64,000 nt of DNA from CAYWBU01 sp942491525 (GTDB lineage: Bacteria; Desulfobacterota; Desulfomonilia; UBA1062). Below the pieces are notes generated by a model. It saw only the letters and a list, made by a program, of their open reading frames with translations, did no database searches and was not told the origin of the DNA. A program made the position numbers and the translations under genes. Shown here one piece after another: positions 53,264-61,605 of the stretch; position 1 is the stretch's first letter, and each line of letters begins with the position of its first letter. The DNA is taken from the NCBI GenBank assembly GCA_942491525.1, contig CALOBW010000064.1:62001-126000 (forward strand). The letters run 5' to 3'.

Positions 53264-53821
53264 ATGCGTAATATATATCCAATATTGCTGATTATTTTAT
53301 TGAGCGGTTGTGCTTCGCTGAACCTTGAGCAGCGAGAGTGCTTTCCCTTTGTGGCCTCAATGTCGGCCAGGGGCGTCTATCACGGCAATGTGATCGGTCA
53401 TCAGGGGGCCTTGGTTGTCACTTCGGCTGAAGTGGCAGAAGTGCAGATATACGGTCCGTTCGGACTGGCCGCCGGTTCAGTGAAAATGCAGGATGGATGT
53501 ATGAAGATTACAGACATGTGGGGTAATCTTCTTGAATATTATAAATTTCCGGCCAATGATTTCAGTGCACTGCTGGCCGGTCAGGCCCCCAGAAGAGGCT
53601 ATCTGCTCTCTCGCCGGAATGGTGATGGCCGCAGGATTTACTATAGTTGGGGGCGGCTTGAGCTTGATCAGGCGGGGCGGCCGCTTGTACTCAATATAGA
53701 CGCGGAACCTGAAGTGAGGCTTGATTTTGGTTGGCAGGCGAGTCTGGTAAGGGTTGCCTTCAGTCAGGGTTCTGATAAAATTATATTAGATCTGAATATT
53801 GTTGAAGGCGGGTGCTGGTGA
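53264..53821 (+). CDS. Predicted lipoprotein, possibly LolB-like
   Basis: 185 aa. Signal peptide with lipobox ILLSGC (C16), so a lipid-anchored envelope protein. The mature part is beta-rich: FVASMSARGVYHGNVIG, VQIYGPFGLAAGSVKM, then WGRLELDQAGRPLVLNID and a C-terminal beta hairpin. The alternation and the phrase YGPFG(L) recall LolB or DUF4292 proteins, which hold lipidated chains, but the match is by eye only. Start ATG 53264 follows a weak AAGGTTG site. Confidence 0.65.
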   Translation: MRNIYPILLIILLSGCASLNLEQRECFPFVASMSARGVYHGNVIGHQGALVVTSAEVAEVQIYGPFGLAAGSVKMQDGCMKITDMWGNLLEYYKFPANDFSALLAGQAPRRGYLLSRRNGDGRRIYYSWGRLELDQAGRPLVLNIDAEPEVRLDFGWQASLVRVAFSQGSDKIILDLNIVEGGCW

Positions 53822-54156
53822 TGTTGGTGATCAGGTGTCGAAACTGCTCCAAACGCATTATCTGGGATGATTTTCAGGCCGGCGAGGTGATCTGTCCCAA
53901 ATGCAATCAGGTGGCTGACGTAGCCGCTTCGCTGGCAGACAACATTGAACGCCGTGAGCGTGAACTTGTAGTTTTCCGGTACCACTGTCCGGCCTGCCGG
54001 CAGGGGGTGAATCGGCGCATCGCGGTCCGCTGTCCGGCCTGCGGCCGTTGGATCTGGTGGCGCCTGGCCCTGCACATCAAGACCCAGGTGCTGCTTCTAT
54101 TCCTGTTTATCTACCTCGTTTGGGGATTGTGGCTGCTTGTTGGAATGGTAGGTTAA
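53821..54156 (+). CDS. Zinc-ribbon protein with C-terminal membrane segment
   Basis: 111 aa. Two zinc ribbons with four C-x2-C pairs: RCRNCS and CPKCN in the first 30 residues, YHCPACRQ and RCPACGRW in the middle. A C-terminal membrane segment (about residues 88-110, LLLFLFIYLVWGLWLLVGMV) makes it tail-anchored. The start ATG shares one base with the previous stop (TGATG). Function unknown; perhaps a small envelope-associated metal-binding protein. Confidence 0.75.
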   Translation: MLVIRCRNCSKRIIWDDFQAGEVICPKCNQVADVAASLADNIERRERELVVFRYHCPACRQGVNRRIAVRCPACGRWIWWRLALHIKTQVLLLFLFIYLVWGLWLLVGMVG

Positions 54157-54158
54157 GT

Positions 54159-54515
54159 TTGCCCAGTATCAACCCCAAAAAGATCAAAGCACTGGAAGAT
54201 CGGTTTGCTGCACTCGGGATCAATGAGTCTGACATTGAGGAGAAGTTTGTGCGTGCGCAGGGGCGCGGTGGTCAGAAACTCAATAAGACATCAAGTTGTT
54301 GCTGGCTTAAGCATCTGCCGAGCGGCATTGAGATCAAGTGCCAGCAGGAGCGCTCTCAGGCCATGAACAGGTTTCTGGCGCGCCGGCAGCTGGCCGACAA
54401 ACTGGATGAGTTAAGCGGCGGCAAGCCCAGTGCGCGCCAGGCCAAGGCTGATAAGATACGTAAACAGAAGGCCCGCCGTTCGCGCAGAACCAAAAGCAAA
54501 CTTTCAGCCGACTAG
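54159..54515 (+). CDS. Release-factor-like peptidyl-tRNA hydrolase (GGQ protein)
   Basis: 118 aa starting at TTG 54159, two bases after the zinc-ribbon gene stop; the frame is open upstream but overlaps that gene and is not conserved. The catalytic loop is VRAQGRGGQKLNKTSSCCWL, with GGQ in the usual place, then a basic C-terminal tail (KADKIRKQKARRSRRTKSK). It lacks the codon-recognition domains of RF1/RF2, like ArfB and C12orf65 proteins that rescue stalled ribosomes. Confidence 0.85.
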   Translation: MPSINPKKIKALEDRFAALGINESDIEEKFVRAQGRGGQKLNKTSSCCWLKHLPSGIEIKCQQERSQAMNRFLARRQLADKLDELSGGKPSARQAKADKIRKQKARRSRRTKSKLSAD

Positions 54516-54617
54516 GCTTGCCGGGACCGTCAGTCCTGATATTTATATGAGAAGTTGTTCATTTGATATATTTGATTACAATAATCTGTGGGTGCAGATT
54601 TTGGGGTAAATCTAAGC

Positions 54618-54651
54618 AGGAGGTGGTCCGCCCCTTAGGCGGGTTTTATGT
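54618..54651 (+). promoter_or_regulatory. Hairpin between a perfect ribosome site and the start codon of the hybrid kinase
   Basis: AGGAGGT (54618-54624) lies 27 bases before ATG 54652, too far for normal use. Between them CCGCC (54628-54632) can pair with GGCGG (54638-54642), loop CCTTA, followed by TTTT. Folding would bring the ribosome site to about 10 bases from ATG; alternatively the hairpin plus TTTT is an attenuator. Another ATG at 54648 opens a 13-codon overlapping frame. Confidence 0.4.
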
Positions 54652-57486
54652 ATGGAGCATCGACAGCTGTACAATATCAGGCTGATTAAGTCCTATCTCG
54701 AGTATATAGAGAAGTTTCATCCCGATGTTGAGATTGACACCATCCTGGAATATGCGGGTATCAGCCGCTATGAGTTGCAGGATATGGGTTACTGGTTTAC
54801 CCAGGAGCAGTCCGACCGCTTTTATGAAATTGTGGTGCGCCTGACCGGTAACTACAACATTGCGCGCGAGGCGGGGCGGCTGGAGGCGACATCGGCATCC
54901 TATGATACATTCCGCCAGTATGTTTTTGGCTTCATCAAGCCGGTGACGGCATATGCCGTAGTCTCAAGGCTGGCTGATAAGCTGACCCGTGGCGGTCAGA
55001 TCGAGTGCCGCAAAATTGAGGGCAACAAGGTTGAGCTGGTCGCCACGCCGGCCAGCGGTGTGCAAGAGCAGGCCTATCAGTGTCAGAACCGCACCGGCGT
55101 GCTGGAGGCTCTGGCTAAGCCTTTCAATGGCAAGTTCGCCCAGGTTGAGCATCCCGAGTGCCTTCATCGCGGCGACAGCTGTTGCCGCTATCTGATCAGC
55201 TGGGACAATCCGTCCTTCTTTGTGTGGAAGAAGATAGCCAGCTGGGGAGCTCTGCTGGCCGTTTTGGGTGCCTTCGTGATCCATCTCATGCAGCCTGAGT
55301 TGAATCCGCTGCTCTATATCATGCCCCTCGGCAGTTTGGTTCTCCTGAGTGCATTTTACTCGGAAAATCTTGAAAAGCAGGAGCTGGTCAGAAACATAAC
55401 GGCCCAGGGCAATGCCGCCGAACAGCTCTTCAGTGAGATCAATGTGCGCTACAATGATGCTCTGCTGATTCAGGAGATAGGTCAGGCCATCAGCATGATT
55501 CTCAATATCCGGGATCTGATTGAATATCTGATGCATGTGTTGGAGAAGCGATCAGGATTTGATCGCGGCATGGTTCTGCTTTCATCTGATGACGGACGCG
55601 GCCTGAGTTGCATGAATGGTTTCGGTTATACCGAAGAGCAGATGAAGGTTCTTAGCAGTCTGACATTTAACCTCGGGGGCGGCGAATCCCGGGGGCCCTT
55701 GATCAAGGCCTACCGCACACAGACGGCTTGCATAATCAATAATGTTGATGAGGTTTTGGCGGATCTTTCGCCGCGCTCACGCAAGCTGGTCGAGAGTTTT
55801 GATCTGCACTCCATGGTTTGTGTGCCCATCGTCTACAAGGGGGAGTCCCTTGGGGTGCTCTCGGTTGATAATACGCGCACCATGGACAGCATCAGTCAGA
55901 CTGAGTTGAGTCTTCTGACCGGCATTGCCCAGCAGATCGGCATCAGCATCAACAATGCACGCTCCTTTCAGCAGCTGCAGGCCAGCGAAGCTCAATATCG
56001 AGAACTGGTCGAGACAGCCAACAGCATTATTATGCGTATCGACCTTGATGGGCGTATTAAATTCTTAAATTCGTTTGCCCAGACTTTTTTTGATGTTGAC
56101 GATTTAATCAACCAGAATCTGATCGGCACGATCATTCCGGCCCATACGCCGGCGGCCAGAGTTTTCAGTGAAATCTGCCAGCGTCAGGAGAGTTCCAATG
56201 CCGTGCAGACCGAGATCAAACATCCCGGTGAGAAGGCGGCCTGGATTTCCTGGACAATCAAGGCCATCAGCGACCGCAGTGGCGATGTCTATGAGCTGCT
56301 CTGTATTGGCAGCGACATGTCGAGCCAGAAACAGCTGGAGAATCAGCTGCGCCAGAGTCAGAAGATGGAGGCCATCGGCACCCTGGCCGGCGGTATTGCC
56401 CATGATTTCAACAATATTCTTTTTCCGATAATTGGTTATGCTGAGATGAGTATGGACGATGTGCCGCGCGACTCTCTGGTGCACTCCAATCTTGAGGAGA
56501 TATTTATCGCCGCCAAGCGCGCCAAGGAGTTGGTGGAGCAGATTTTGATCTTCAGCCGCCAGTCGGAGTTTGAGATCCGGCCTCTGCTGGTTCAGCCGGT
56601 GGTCAAGGAGGTGTTGAAATTGATGCGGGCCTCTTTGCCGTCCACCATCCGGATTGTGCCTCAGATCGACGGCAACTGCCGCCCGGTTATGGCCGATCCG
56701 ACCCAGATCCATCAGATAATGATGAACCTCTGCTCAAATGCCGCCCACGCAATGCGTGACAGGGGCGGTGTGCTGATGGTCAAACTCTATGAAAGTGATG
56801 ATTGTTGCCGCTGCGCCTCCGCTATTCAGTCGGGTTTGCCGCGGGGCTGTGTAGTGCTCGAAATCAGGGATGAAGGTCATGGCATTGGTGATGACATTAT
56901 GGATAAGATTTTTGATCCCTACTTCACGACCAAGGGTCCCCAGGAGGGATCCGGCATGGGGTTGGCCGTGGTTCATGGTATCGTGAGAAGCTATGGCGGC
57001 CACCTTGAGGTGGACAGCAAAGTTGGGCAGGGCACCTGTATCAGGGTTTTCATTCCGGCCCTTGATCGCAGCATGGTTGATTTCAAACCGGATCTTCAGC
57101 GTCAGGATCTGGAACGGGGGGATGAACGTATTCTGCTGGTCGATGACGAGGAGTTTGTGGTGCAGATGAGCCAGCAGATGTTGAGTCGCCTGGGGTATGA
57201 TGTGACAGCGGCCTCCGGCTCGCTGGAGGCGCTTGAAATTTTCAGTCGGCGTCCCGCCGAATTTGACCTTGTGCTCACCGATCACACTATGCCCCATATG
57301 ACGGGTATGGAGATGGCCGAGAAGATGCTGGCAATCCGTAAAGATATCCCCATTATTCTGTGCACCGGCTTCAGTGAAGGTCTTTCCGAGGAGCGGGTGC
57401 GGGAGCGGGGTATCCGTGAGTTTGTGATGAAGCCTCTGGCTACCCGGGAAATCAGTGCGGCGATCCGGCGAACTTTGGATGCCTGA
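54652..57486 (+). CDS. Hybrid sensor histidine kinase (V4R-like sensor, GAF, PAS, kinase, receiver)
   Basis: 944 aa. Residues 1-180 form a sensor ending in HPECLHRGDSCCRY (about 167-180), the C-x3-G-D-x-C-x-Y pattern of V4R/XylR-N ligand domains. Two membrane helices follow (about 190-211, 217-236), then GAF (about 280-440), PAS (about 445-560), the H-box GGIAHDFNNILFPIIGY (H584), N-box MNLCSNAAHAM, G boxes DEGHGIGD and GSGMGLAVVHG, and a receiver with LVDDEE and LVLTDHTMPH (D877). Signal relay to a separate Hpt protein is likely; one is encoded 2 kb downstream. Confidence 0.93.
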   Translation: MEHRQLYNIRLIKSYLEYIEKFHPDVEIDTILEYAGISRYELQDMGYWFTQEQSDRFYEIVVRLTGNYNIAREAGRLEATSASYDTFRQYVFGFIKPVTAYAVVSRLADKLTRGGQIECRKIEGNKVELVATPASGVQEQAYQCQNRTGVLEALAKPFNGKFAQVEHPECLHRGDSCCRYLISWDNPSFFVWKKIASWGALLAVLGAFVIHLMQPELNPLLYIMPLGSLVLLSAFYSENLEKQELVRNITAQGNAAEQLFSEINVRYNDALLIQEIGQAISMILNIRDLIEYLMHVLEKRSGFDRGMVLLSSDDGRGLSCMNGFGYTEEQMKVLSSLTFNLGGGESRGPLIKAYRTQTACIINNVDEVLADLSPRSRKLVESFDLHSMVCVPIVYKGESLGVLSVDNTRTMDSISQTELSLLTGIAQQIGISINNARSFQQLQASEAQYRELVETANSIIMRIDLDGRIKFLNSFAQTFFDVDDLINQNLIGTIIPAHTPAARVFSEICQRQESSNAVQTEIKHPGEKAAWISWTIKAISDRSGDVYELLCIGSDMSSQKQLENQLRQSQKMEAIGTLAGGIAHDFNNILFPIIGYAEMSMDDVPRDSLVHSNLEEIFIAAKRAKELVEQILIFSRQSEFEIRPLLVQPVVKEVLKLMRASLPSTIRIVPQIDGNCRPVMADPTQIHQIMMNLCSNAAHAMRDRGGVLMVKLYESDDCCRCASAIQSGLPRGCVVLEIRDEGHGIGDDIMDKIFDPYFTTKGPQEGSGMGLAVVHGIVRSYGGHLEVDSKVGQGTCIRVFIPALDRSMVDFKPDLQRQDLERGDERILLVDDEEFVVQMSQQMLSRLGYDVTAASGSLEALEIFSRRPAEFDLVLTDHTMPHMTGMEMAEKMLAIRKDIPIILCTGFSEGLSEERVRERGIREFVMKPLATREISAAIRRTLDA

Positions 57487-57552
57487 TGATAATTGCTGTT
57501 GCAGCATTTTTCGAAGGTGATAAGATGGGCCCCACTTTCAGGAGGTGTACTG

Positions 57553-58407
57553 ATGAAATTTAAATATCCTTTGATTGTTGTGGTGATTCTGCTGGCAGTC
57601 GGTGCGGCCTTTGTGGTCGGCAACATGTTGGGCCAGAAGGATGTCGAGATAATCGATGTGGTTGAGGAAGAGCCTCCCGCGGCAGTTGAAATCCCGGTTG
57701 AACAGCCGGTCGTCGAGATCGAGCCGCTGGAACCGGCTGAACCCGCCCTGCCTGAAGTGAAGGCTCCCGAAGCGCCGGTGGTTGAACCGGTCAAGAATCA
57801 TGACTACTACACTGATCAGATTAAGAAGCGCTGTGCTGAGCTGGACAGTGAAGCCTATATTCAGGCCTACATGGTTGATGAGGGGCTTTTCATCAAGCTC
57901 TCCTACATCCTGGAGCGTCTCGGCAGCCGCCTGCCGGTTGTCAGCGGCGAGACCCGTGATCTCTATACGATCGTCAGCAACGCAGCCCACTTCTATCGGG
58001 TGCTGGGTAAGCAGGATATGTTGCTGCTGCGGGCGATTATCACGAATGAGCGTGAGCAGGTTGAAGATGATTTCTCGCTGATTTATGAGTACCTGGTCAG
58101 CGGCCTTGACGAGCAGCGTTCTGCTGTCTCGCTGGCGGCACTCTATGAGTATTCCGGCTTTTTCCTGAACACCTTGGGTGGCAGCTCCTATCTTGCCAGA
58201 CGTGATGTTAAGACGGCGCTGGTGGCCCGCTACTACTCGCTGATGCTGCTCTATCGTGCCGACAGGCAAGAGCTTAACCGCTACGGTCTCGATATTGTGC
58301 CGATGATCGAAATGCTGCAGCGTGACATGCGTGGTCAGTCCAACCTTAAGTATCGCTCGGCTTATCTTAATAATCTGCAGAAGATGCGTGCTTCCTACAA
58401 CCGTTAG
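57553..58407 (+). CDS. Membrane-anchored protein with Pro/Glu-rich linker, unknown function
   Basis: 284 aa from ATG 57553 (AGGAGGTG at 57540-57547). Residues about 5-25 are a membrane helix (YPLIVVVILLAVGAAFVVG), followed by an acidic proline-rich linker of about 55 residues (VEEEPPAAVEIPVEQPVVE...) and a helical domain of about 200 residues without known motif. Topology suggests an anchored domain in the periplasm reached through a spacer. Placed between the hybrid kinase and an AEC transporter, on the same strand. No family recognised. Confidence 0.75.
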   Translation: MKFKYPLIVVVILLAVGAAFVVGNMLGQKDVEIIDVVEEEPPAAVEIPVEQPVVEIEPLEPAEPALPEVKAPEAPVVEPVKNHDYYTDQIKKRCAELDSEAYIQAYMVDEGLFIKLSYILERLGSRLPVVSGETRDLYTIVSNAAHFYRVLGKQDMLLLRAIITNEREQVEDDFSLIYEYLVSGLDEQRSAVSLAALYEYSGFFLNTLGGSSYLARRDVKTALVARYYSLMLLYRADRQELNRYGLDIVPMIEMLQRDMRGQSNLKYRSAYLNNLQKMRASYNR

Positions 58408-58435
58408 GTGAGCTGTGCGGACAGGCGGGGCTGAG

Positions 58436-59368
58436 ATGGTCACGCGCTTTATTCTTTTTCAGATGGTTATCCTGCTGCCCTTCTTCGGAGGGGCAGTTCT
58501 TCGTTCTCGCTCAACGCTCGGCCGTGACTTTCCCAAGCGTCTGATCAGGTTCAATCTTATCAGCATTGAACCCCTGATTGTTCTCTGGAGCATCTGGGGG
58601 CTCGACCTCAGTCCAGAACTGATTCTGCTGCCATTCTCGGGGCTGGGGCTTGTCCTTTCAGGCGGCTTGCTGGGGCTTCTGCTTGCTCGTTTCATGACTC
58701 TTGAGCAGCGCAGCCGGGCAACCTTTCTGATCAGCTCATCCCTGGCCAATCACGGATTTACCATGGGCGGGTTTATCTGCTACATCCTCATGGGCGAAGA
58801 GGGGCTGGGGCTCTCCTTTATTTTTATCTCCTACTTCATGCTCTACCTTTTCGGGGTAATCTTTCCCTACGCCGCTTTTGTCAGCGGCGGACGGAAGCCC
58901 GTGCGTGTCTTTCTGCTGGAGTTCATCAAAAATCCCCAAAATATGCCCCTCTATGCGGTGGTTGCAGCTGTTGCTCTCCAGCTGGGCGGTATCGCCCGTC
59001 CGGATATTTTCTTTCCGATTGATCTGCTGCTGGTGATCTCCATCGCCATCTACTATCTGACGGTGGGTTTTAATTTCAGGCTCTCTGGCGGATTGGCCTT
59101 CATGCGCGAGAACTTGGCCATGGTGATGATTAAATTTGTCTGTCTGCCGCTGATGGCCTGGTTGCTGCTGGTACTTGCCGGATTCACCGGTAATCCGGGG
59201 CGGGTTATTCTGATCCAGTCCATGATGCCGGCGGCAACCTACTCAGTTGTCACCAGCGTGCTCTTTGATCTGGATGCCGACCTGGCTTCCAATATGTTCG
59301 TTATCAATACATTGATCTTCCTGGTCGTGGTTCTGCCCATGCTCTGCATTCTCTATCCATTCTTCTAG
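58436..59368 (+). CDS. AEC family transporter (auxin efflux carrier-like)
   Basis: 310 aa from ATG 58436; a GTG at 58415 is also possible. About ten hydrophobic segments in two five-helix halves; the C-terminal MMPAATYSVVTSVLFDLDADLASNMFVINTLIFL is typical for AEC carriers of malate, malonate or other organic acids, as is NMPLYAVVAAVALQL in the middle. Substrate unknown. Inside the signalling block, between the anchored unknown protein and the Hpt gene. Confidence 0.85.
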   Translation: MVTRFILFQMVILLPFFGGAVLRSRSTLGRDFPKRLIRFNLISIEPLIVLWSIWGLDLSPELILLPFSGLGLVLSGGLLGLLLARFMTLEQRSRATFLISSSLANHGFTMGGFICYILMGEEGLGLSFIFISYFMLYLFGVIFPYAAFVSGGRKPVRVFLLEFIKNPQNMPLYAVVAAVALQLGGIARPDIFFPIDLLLVISIAIYYLTVGFNFRLSGGLAFMRENLAMVMIKFVCLPLMAWLLLVLAGFTGNPGRVILIQSMMPAATYSVVTSVLFDLDADLASNMFVINTLIFLVVVLPMLCILYPFF

Positions 59369-59409
59369 CAATATTGACAACTGGCTCCGGCCGCCTAACT
59401 ATTCGGAAT

Positions 59410-59715
59410 ATGGATATTAAAACATTGGCGGCAAAGTTGTATATGGCTGAAGATGAGTTCATGGAGCTTCTGCTGATTCTGTTGCGCAAAAGCCGGCAGG
59501 ATCTGCATCAGCTGCAGGATTCATTCGTCTGCGGCGTTTGTGATGCTGCGCCGGCCCATTCCATTAAAGGCGCCGCAGCCAATCTTGGGTTGACCGAACT
59601 GGCTGCAGTGGCCCGCAACGCTGAAACATGCGCCAAAGAGGGCTGCCTTAATGCTGAATGCATTGAGCAGCTGCGCAGCGAGCTCGATCATATTGAAGCG
59701 CAGATCAAAGCATGA
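59410..59715 (+). CDS. Stand-alone histidine phosphotransfer (Hpt) protein
   Basis: 101 aa from ATG 59410. The phosphorylatable histidine is H50 in APAHSIKGAAANLG, the standard Hpt motif (H-x-[IL]-K-G-x2-x-N-x-G). The rest is helical, with a cysteine-rich loop around CGVCD. A small free Hpt next to a hybrid kinase and a receiver-phosphatase is expected to carry the phosphate between them. Its stop overlaps the ATG of the next gene (ATGA). Confidence 0.88.
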   Translation: MDIKTLAAKLYMAEDEFMELLLILLRKSRQDLHQLQDSFVCGVCDAAPAHSIKGAAANLGLTELAAVARNAETCAKEGCLNAECIEQLRSELDHIEAQIKA

Positions 59716-60818
59716 GCGGCCGCGAGCACCACATCCTGGTGGTAGATGATAATCCGGTCAACACCTCAGTCCTGCAGCGATATCTGGCCAGGCAGGGGTT
59801 TGTTGTGTCGGTGTCAGATAGCGGCCTGCAGGCCCGCCGGATGATCGCTGAGGCTGTTCCGGACCTGATTCTGCTGGATATTATGATGCCCGGGGAAGAC
59901 GGCTTTGCCGTGATCCGCTCACTCAAGTCCCAGTCGGAAACAGCCTCAATTCCGGTTATATTTCTGACCGGGGTCGATGATGTGGATTCGAAGATTGCCG
60001 GTTTTGAGCTGGGGGCTGTTGATTATATCACCAAACCCTTCAATCTCAAGGAGGTCCAGGCCAGGGTCAGTCTTCATCTGAAACTTTCGGCCGCAACACG
60101 TTCGATGGTCGCGGCTCAGACTGCGCGTCTGCATCAGATTGAGGTGGCGCAGAAGTCTTTGCATGTTGAACCCCGGGCGTTGCCCGAAGCCGGCTTTGCA
60201 GTATATTACCGCAGTCTTTATGAGGCCGGCGGTGATATCTACGATGTGATCAAAATAACAGATGATATCTACGGTTTTTTTGTAGGTGACATTTCGGGGC
60301 ATGATCTGGGGGTAGGCTTTATGGCCTCGGCTGTGCACGCACTCTTGAGCCAGAACTGTGTCCCGATCTACGAGCCCCGAGAGACCATGCAGATCATTAA
60401 CGATGTCCTGGTCAATGTATTGCCCTCCAGCAAATATCTGACCGCCAATTATATCAGGCTTAACCGGCGATCAAACATGCTCAATTTAATATGTGCGGCC
60501 CATCCCCCCGTTCTGTATCAGCCGCTTGCCGGTGAACCGCGGTTGCTGGAGGCCAGCGGCGATGTGCTGGGTATGTTTCGGGGGGCCGTGTTTGGCGAGC
60601 TTGAGATGGCGGTGGCCCCCGGTGACCGCTTCTTCATCTTTTCAGATGGTCTGCTGGAGTGTCGCGGCCTGGTCTGGCCGGCGGTCATTGATGAACTGCC
60701 GGGGGTGCTGTTGCAGCATTCGGGTTTGGCCCTGGCTGAAACTGTCGCGGCTGTCGCGAACAGCCTGACTGTCGATCGGCTCACGGATGACGTCGTTTTG
60801 TTGGGGTTTGAGGTGTGA
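59712..60818 (+). CDS. Response regulator with PP2C/SpoIIE phosphatase output (RsbU/HsbR-like)
   Basis: 368 aa. N-terminal receiver: ILVVDDNPVN (D12, D13), LILLDIMMPG (phospho-acceptor D56) and DYITKPFN (K). A short helical linker is followed by a serine phosphatase domain: EAGGDIYDVIKI, FFVGDISGHDLGVGFMAS (metal site), SDGLLECRG and DRLTDDVVLLGF. When activated it should dephosphorylate a STAS anti-sigma antagonist, as RsbU or HsbR do. The downstream HATPase and STAS genes fit this. Confidence 0.93.
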   Translation: MSGREHHILVVDDNPVNTSVLQRYLARQGFVVSVSDSGLQARRMIAEAVPDLILLDIMMPGEDGFAVIRSLKSQSETASIPVIFLTGVDDVDSKIAGFELGAVDYITKPFNLKEVQARVSLHLKLSAATRSMVAAQTARLHQIEVAQKSLHVEPRALPEAGFAVYYRSLYEAGGDIYDVIKITDDIYGFFVGDISGHDLGVGFMASAVHALLSQNCVPIYEPRETMQIINDVLVNVLPSSKYLTANYIRLNRRSNMLNLICAAHPPVLYQPLAGEPRLLEASGDVLGMFRGAVFGELEMAVAPGDRFFIFSDGLLECRGLVWPAVIDELPGVLLQHSGLALAETVAAVANSLTVDRLTDDVVLLGFEV

Positions 60819-61225
60819 TTGATTTCAGGCGCGACGCCACCAGCCTCAGTTGTCAGTTTCCGGCCTCGCTTAAGCTGATCGATGAGGTATCGTGGGAGAG
60901 TGAGATCTTTCTGCGTCAGATCGGTCTTGATAGGGTTGCCTTTGGGGCGATTCTCTCATTGAGGGAGGCCCTTTCAAATGCGGTGTTGCACGGCTGCGGG
61001 GCTGATGCCGGCAAGTTTGTAAATCTGAAAATAGCCAAGGTGGGCAACGCTCTGGAGTTGACGGTCGGCGATGAAGGACCGGGCTTTGATTGGCAGAGGG
61101 CCATCAGTCGGGATCTGCCGACCACAGAGGAGAGCGGTCGCGGGATTGCCATAATGCGTCGTTATTTTGAAAGTCTGCGCTATAACCCTGAAGGTAACGT
61201 GCTCATATTGAGTAAAATAATATAG
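60815..61225 (+). CDS. Anti-sigma factor-type serine kinase (HATPase, RsbW-like)
   Basis: 136 aa. GHKL ATP-binding motifs: LREALSNAVLHGCG (N box), VGDEGPGFDW (G1) and ESGRGIAIMRRYF (G2). No histidine-kinase dimer domain, so it is the RsbW/SpoIIAB type that phosphorylates a STAS protein and holds a partner. Its start overlaps the phosphatase stop by ATGA; in Pseudomonas HsbR the same two functions are fused in one protein. Confidence 0.92.
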   Translation: MIDFRRDATSLSCQFPASLKLIDEVSWESEIFLRQIGLDRVAFGAILSLREALSNAVLHGCGADAGKFVNLKIAKVGNALELTVGDEGPGFDWQRAISRDLPTTEESGRGIAIMRRYFESLRYNPEGNVLILSKII

Positions 61226-61297
61226 AATTTTGTGCCCCGCCTTGAAAGCCACTGCGCCGGAGTTATTAAAGTTATCCAGTGAACAGGAGGGCGAGGT

Positions 61298-61594
61298 ATG
61301 GCCGAAAAGCTTGGTGAAAACGTTATAAAACCAGTCAGTGATGTTGTGGCTTCGATGGCCGGCGACTTCAAACAGCAACTGATGAATCACATTGAGCGTG
61401 ATTCCACGAGCCTTACCGTCGACCTGGATAATGTCAAGATGGTTGACTCGGTCGGTCTGGGGGTGATTCTGGCCGCCTACAACACCCTCAGGGATGCCGG
61501 CGGCGAGTTGAAGGTTGTCAATGTTTCCAATGAGATAAGTTCCCTCTTCAAAGCCATGCGTCTGGATCAGCATTTTGAAATTGTGGCCAAGTAG
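61298..61594 (+). CDS. STAS domain anti-sigma factor antagonist (HsbA/SpoIIAA-like)
   Basis: 98 aa. The conserved site is VKMVDSVGLGVILAAY: D50 followed by the phosphorylatable S51 and SVGLGVL-type turn. The kinase and phosphatase of the two preceding genes are expected to set its phosphorylation state. Start ATG 61298 follows AGGAGGGCGAGG. Expected partner: an anti-sigma protein, or a diguanylate cyclase as in the HsbA case. Confidence 0.94.
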   Translation: MAEKLGENVIKPVSDVVASMAGDFKQQLMNHIERDSTSLTVDLDNVKMVDSVGLGVILAAYNTLRDAGGELKVVNVSNEISSLFKAMRLDQHFEIVAK

Positions 61595-61605
61595 GAGGGG
61601 GCCTG

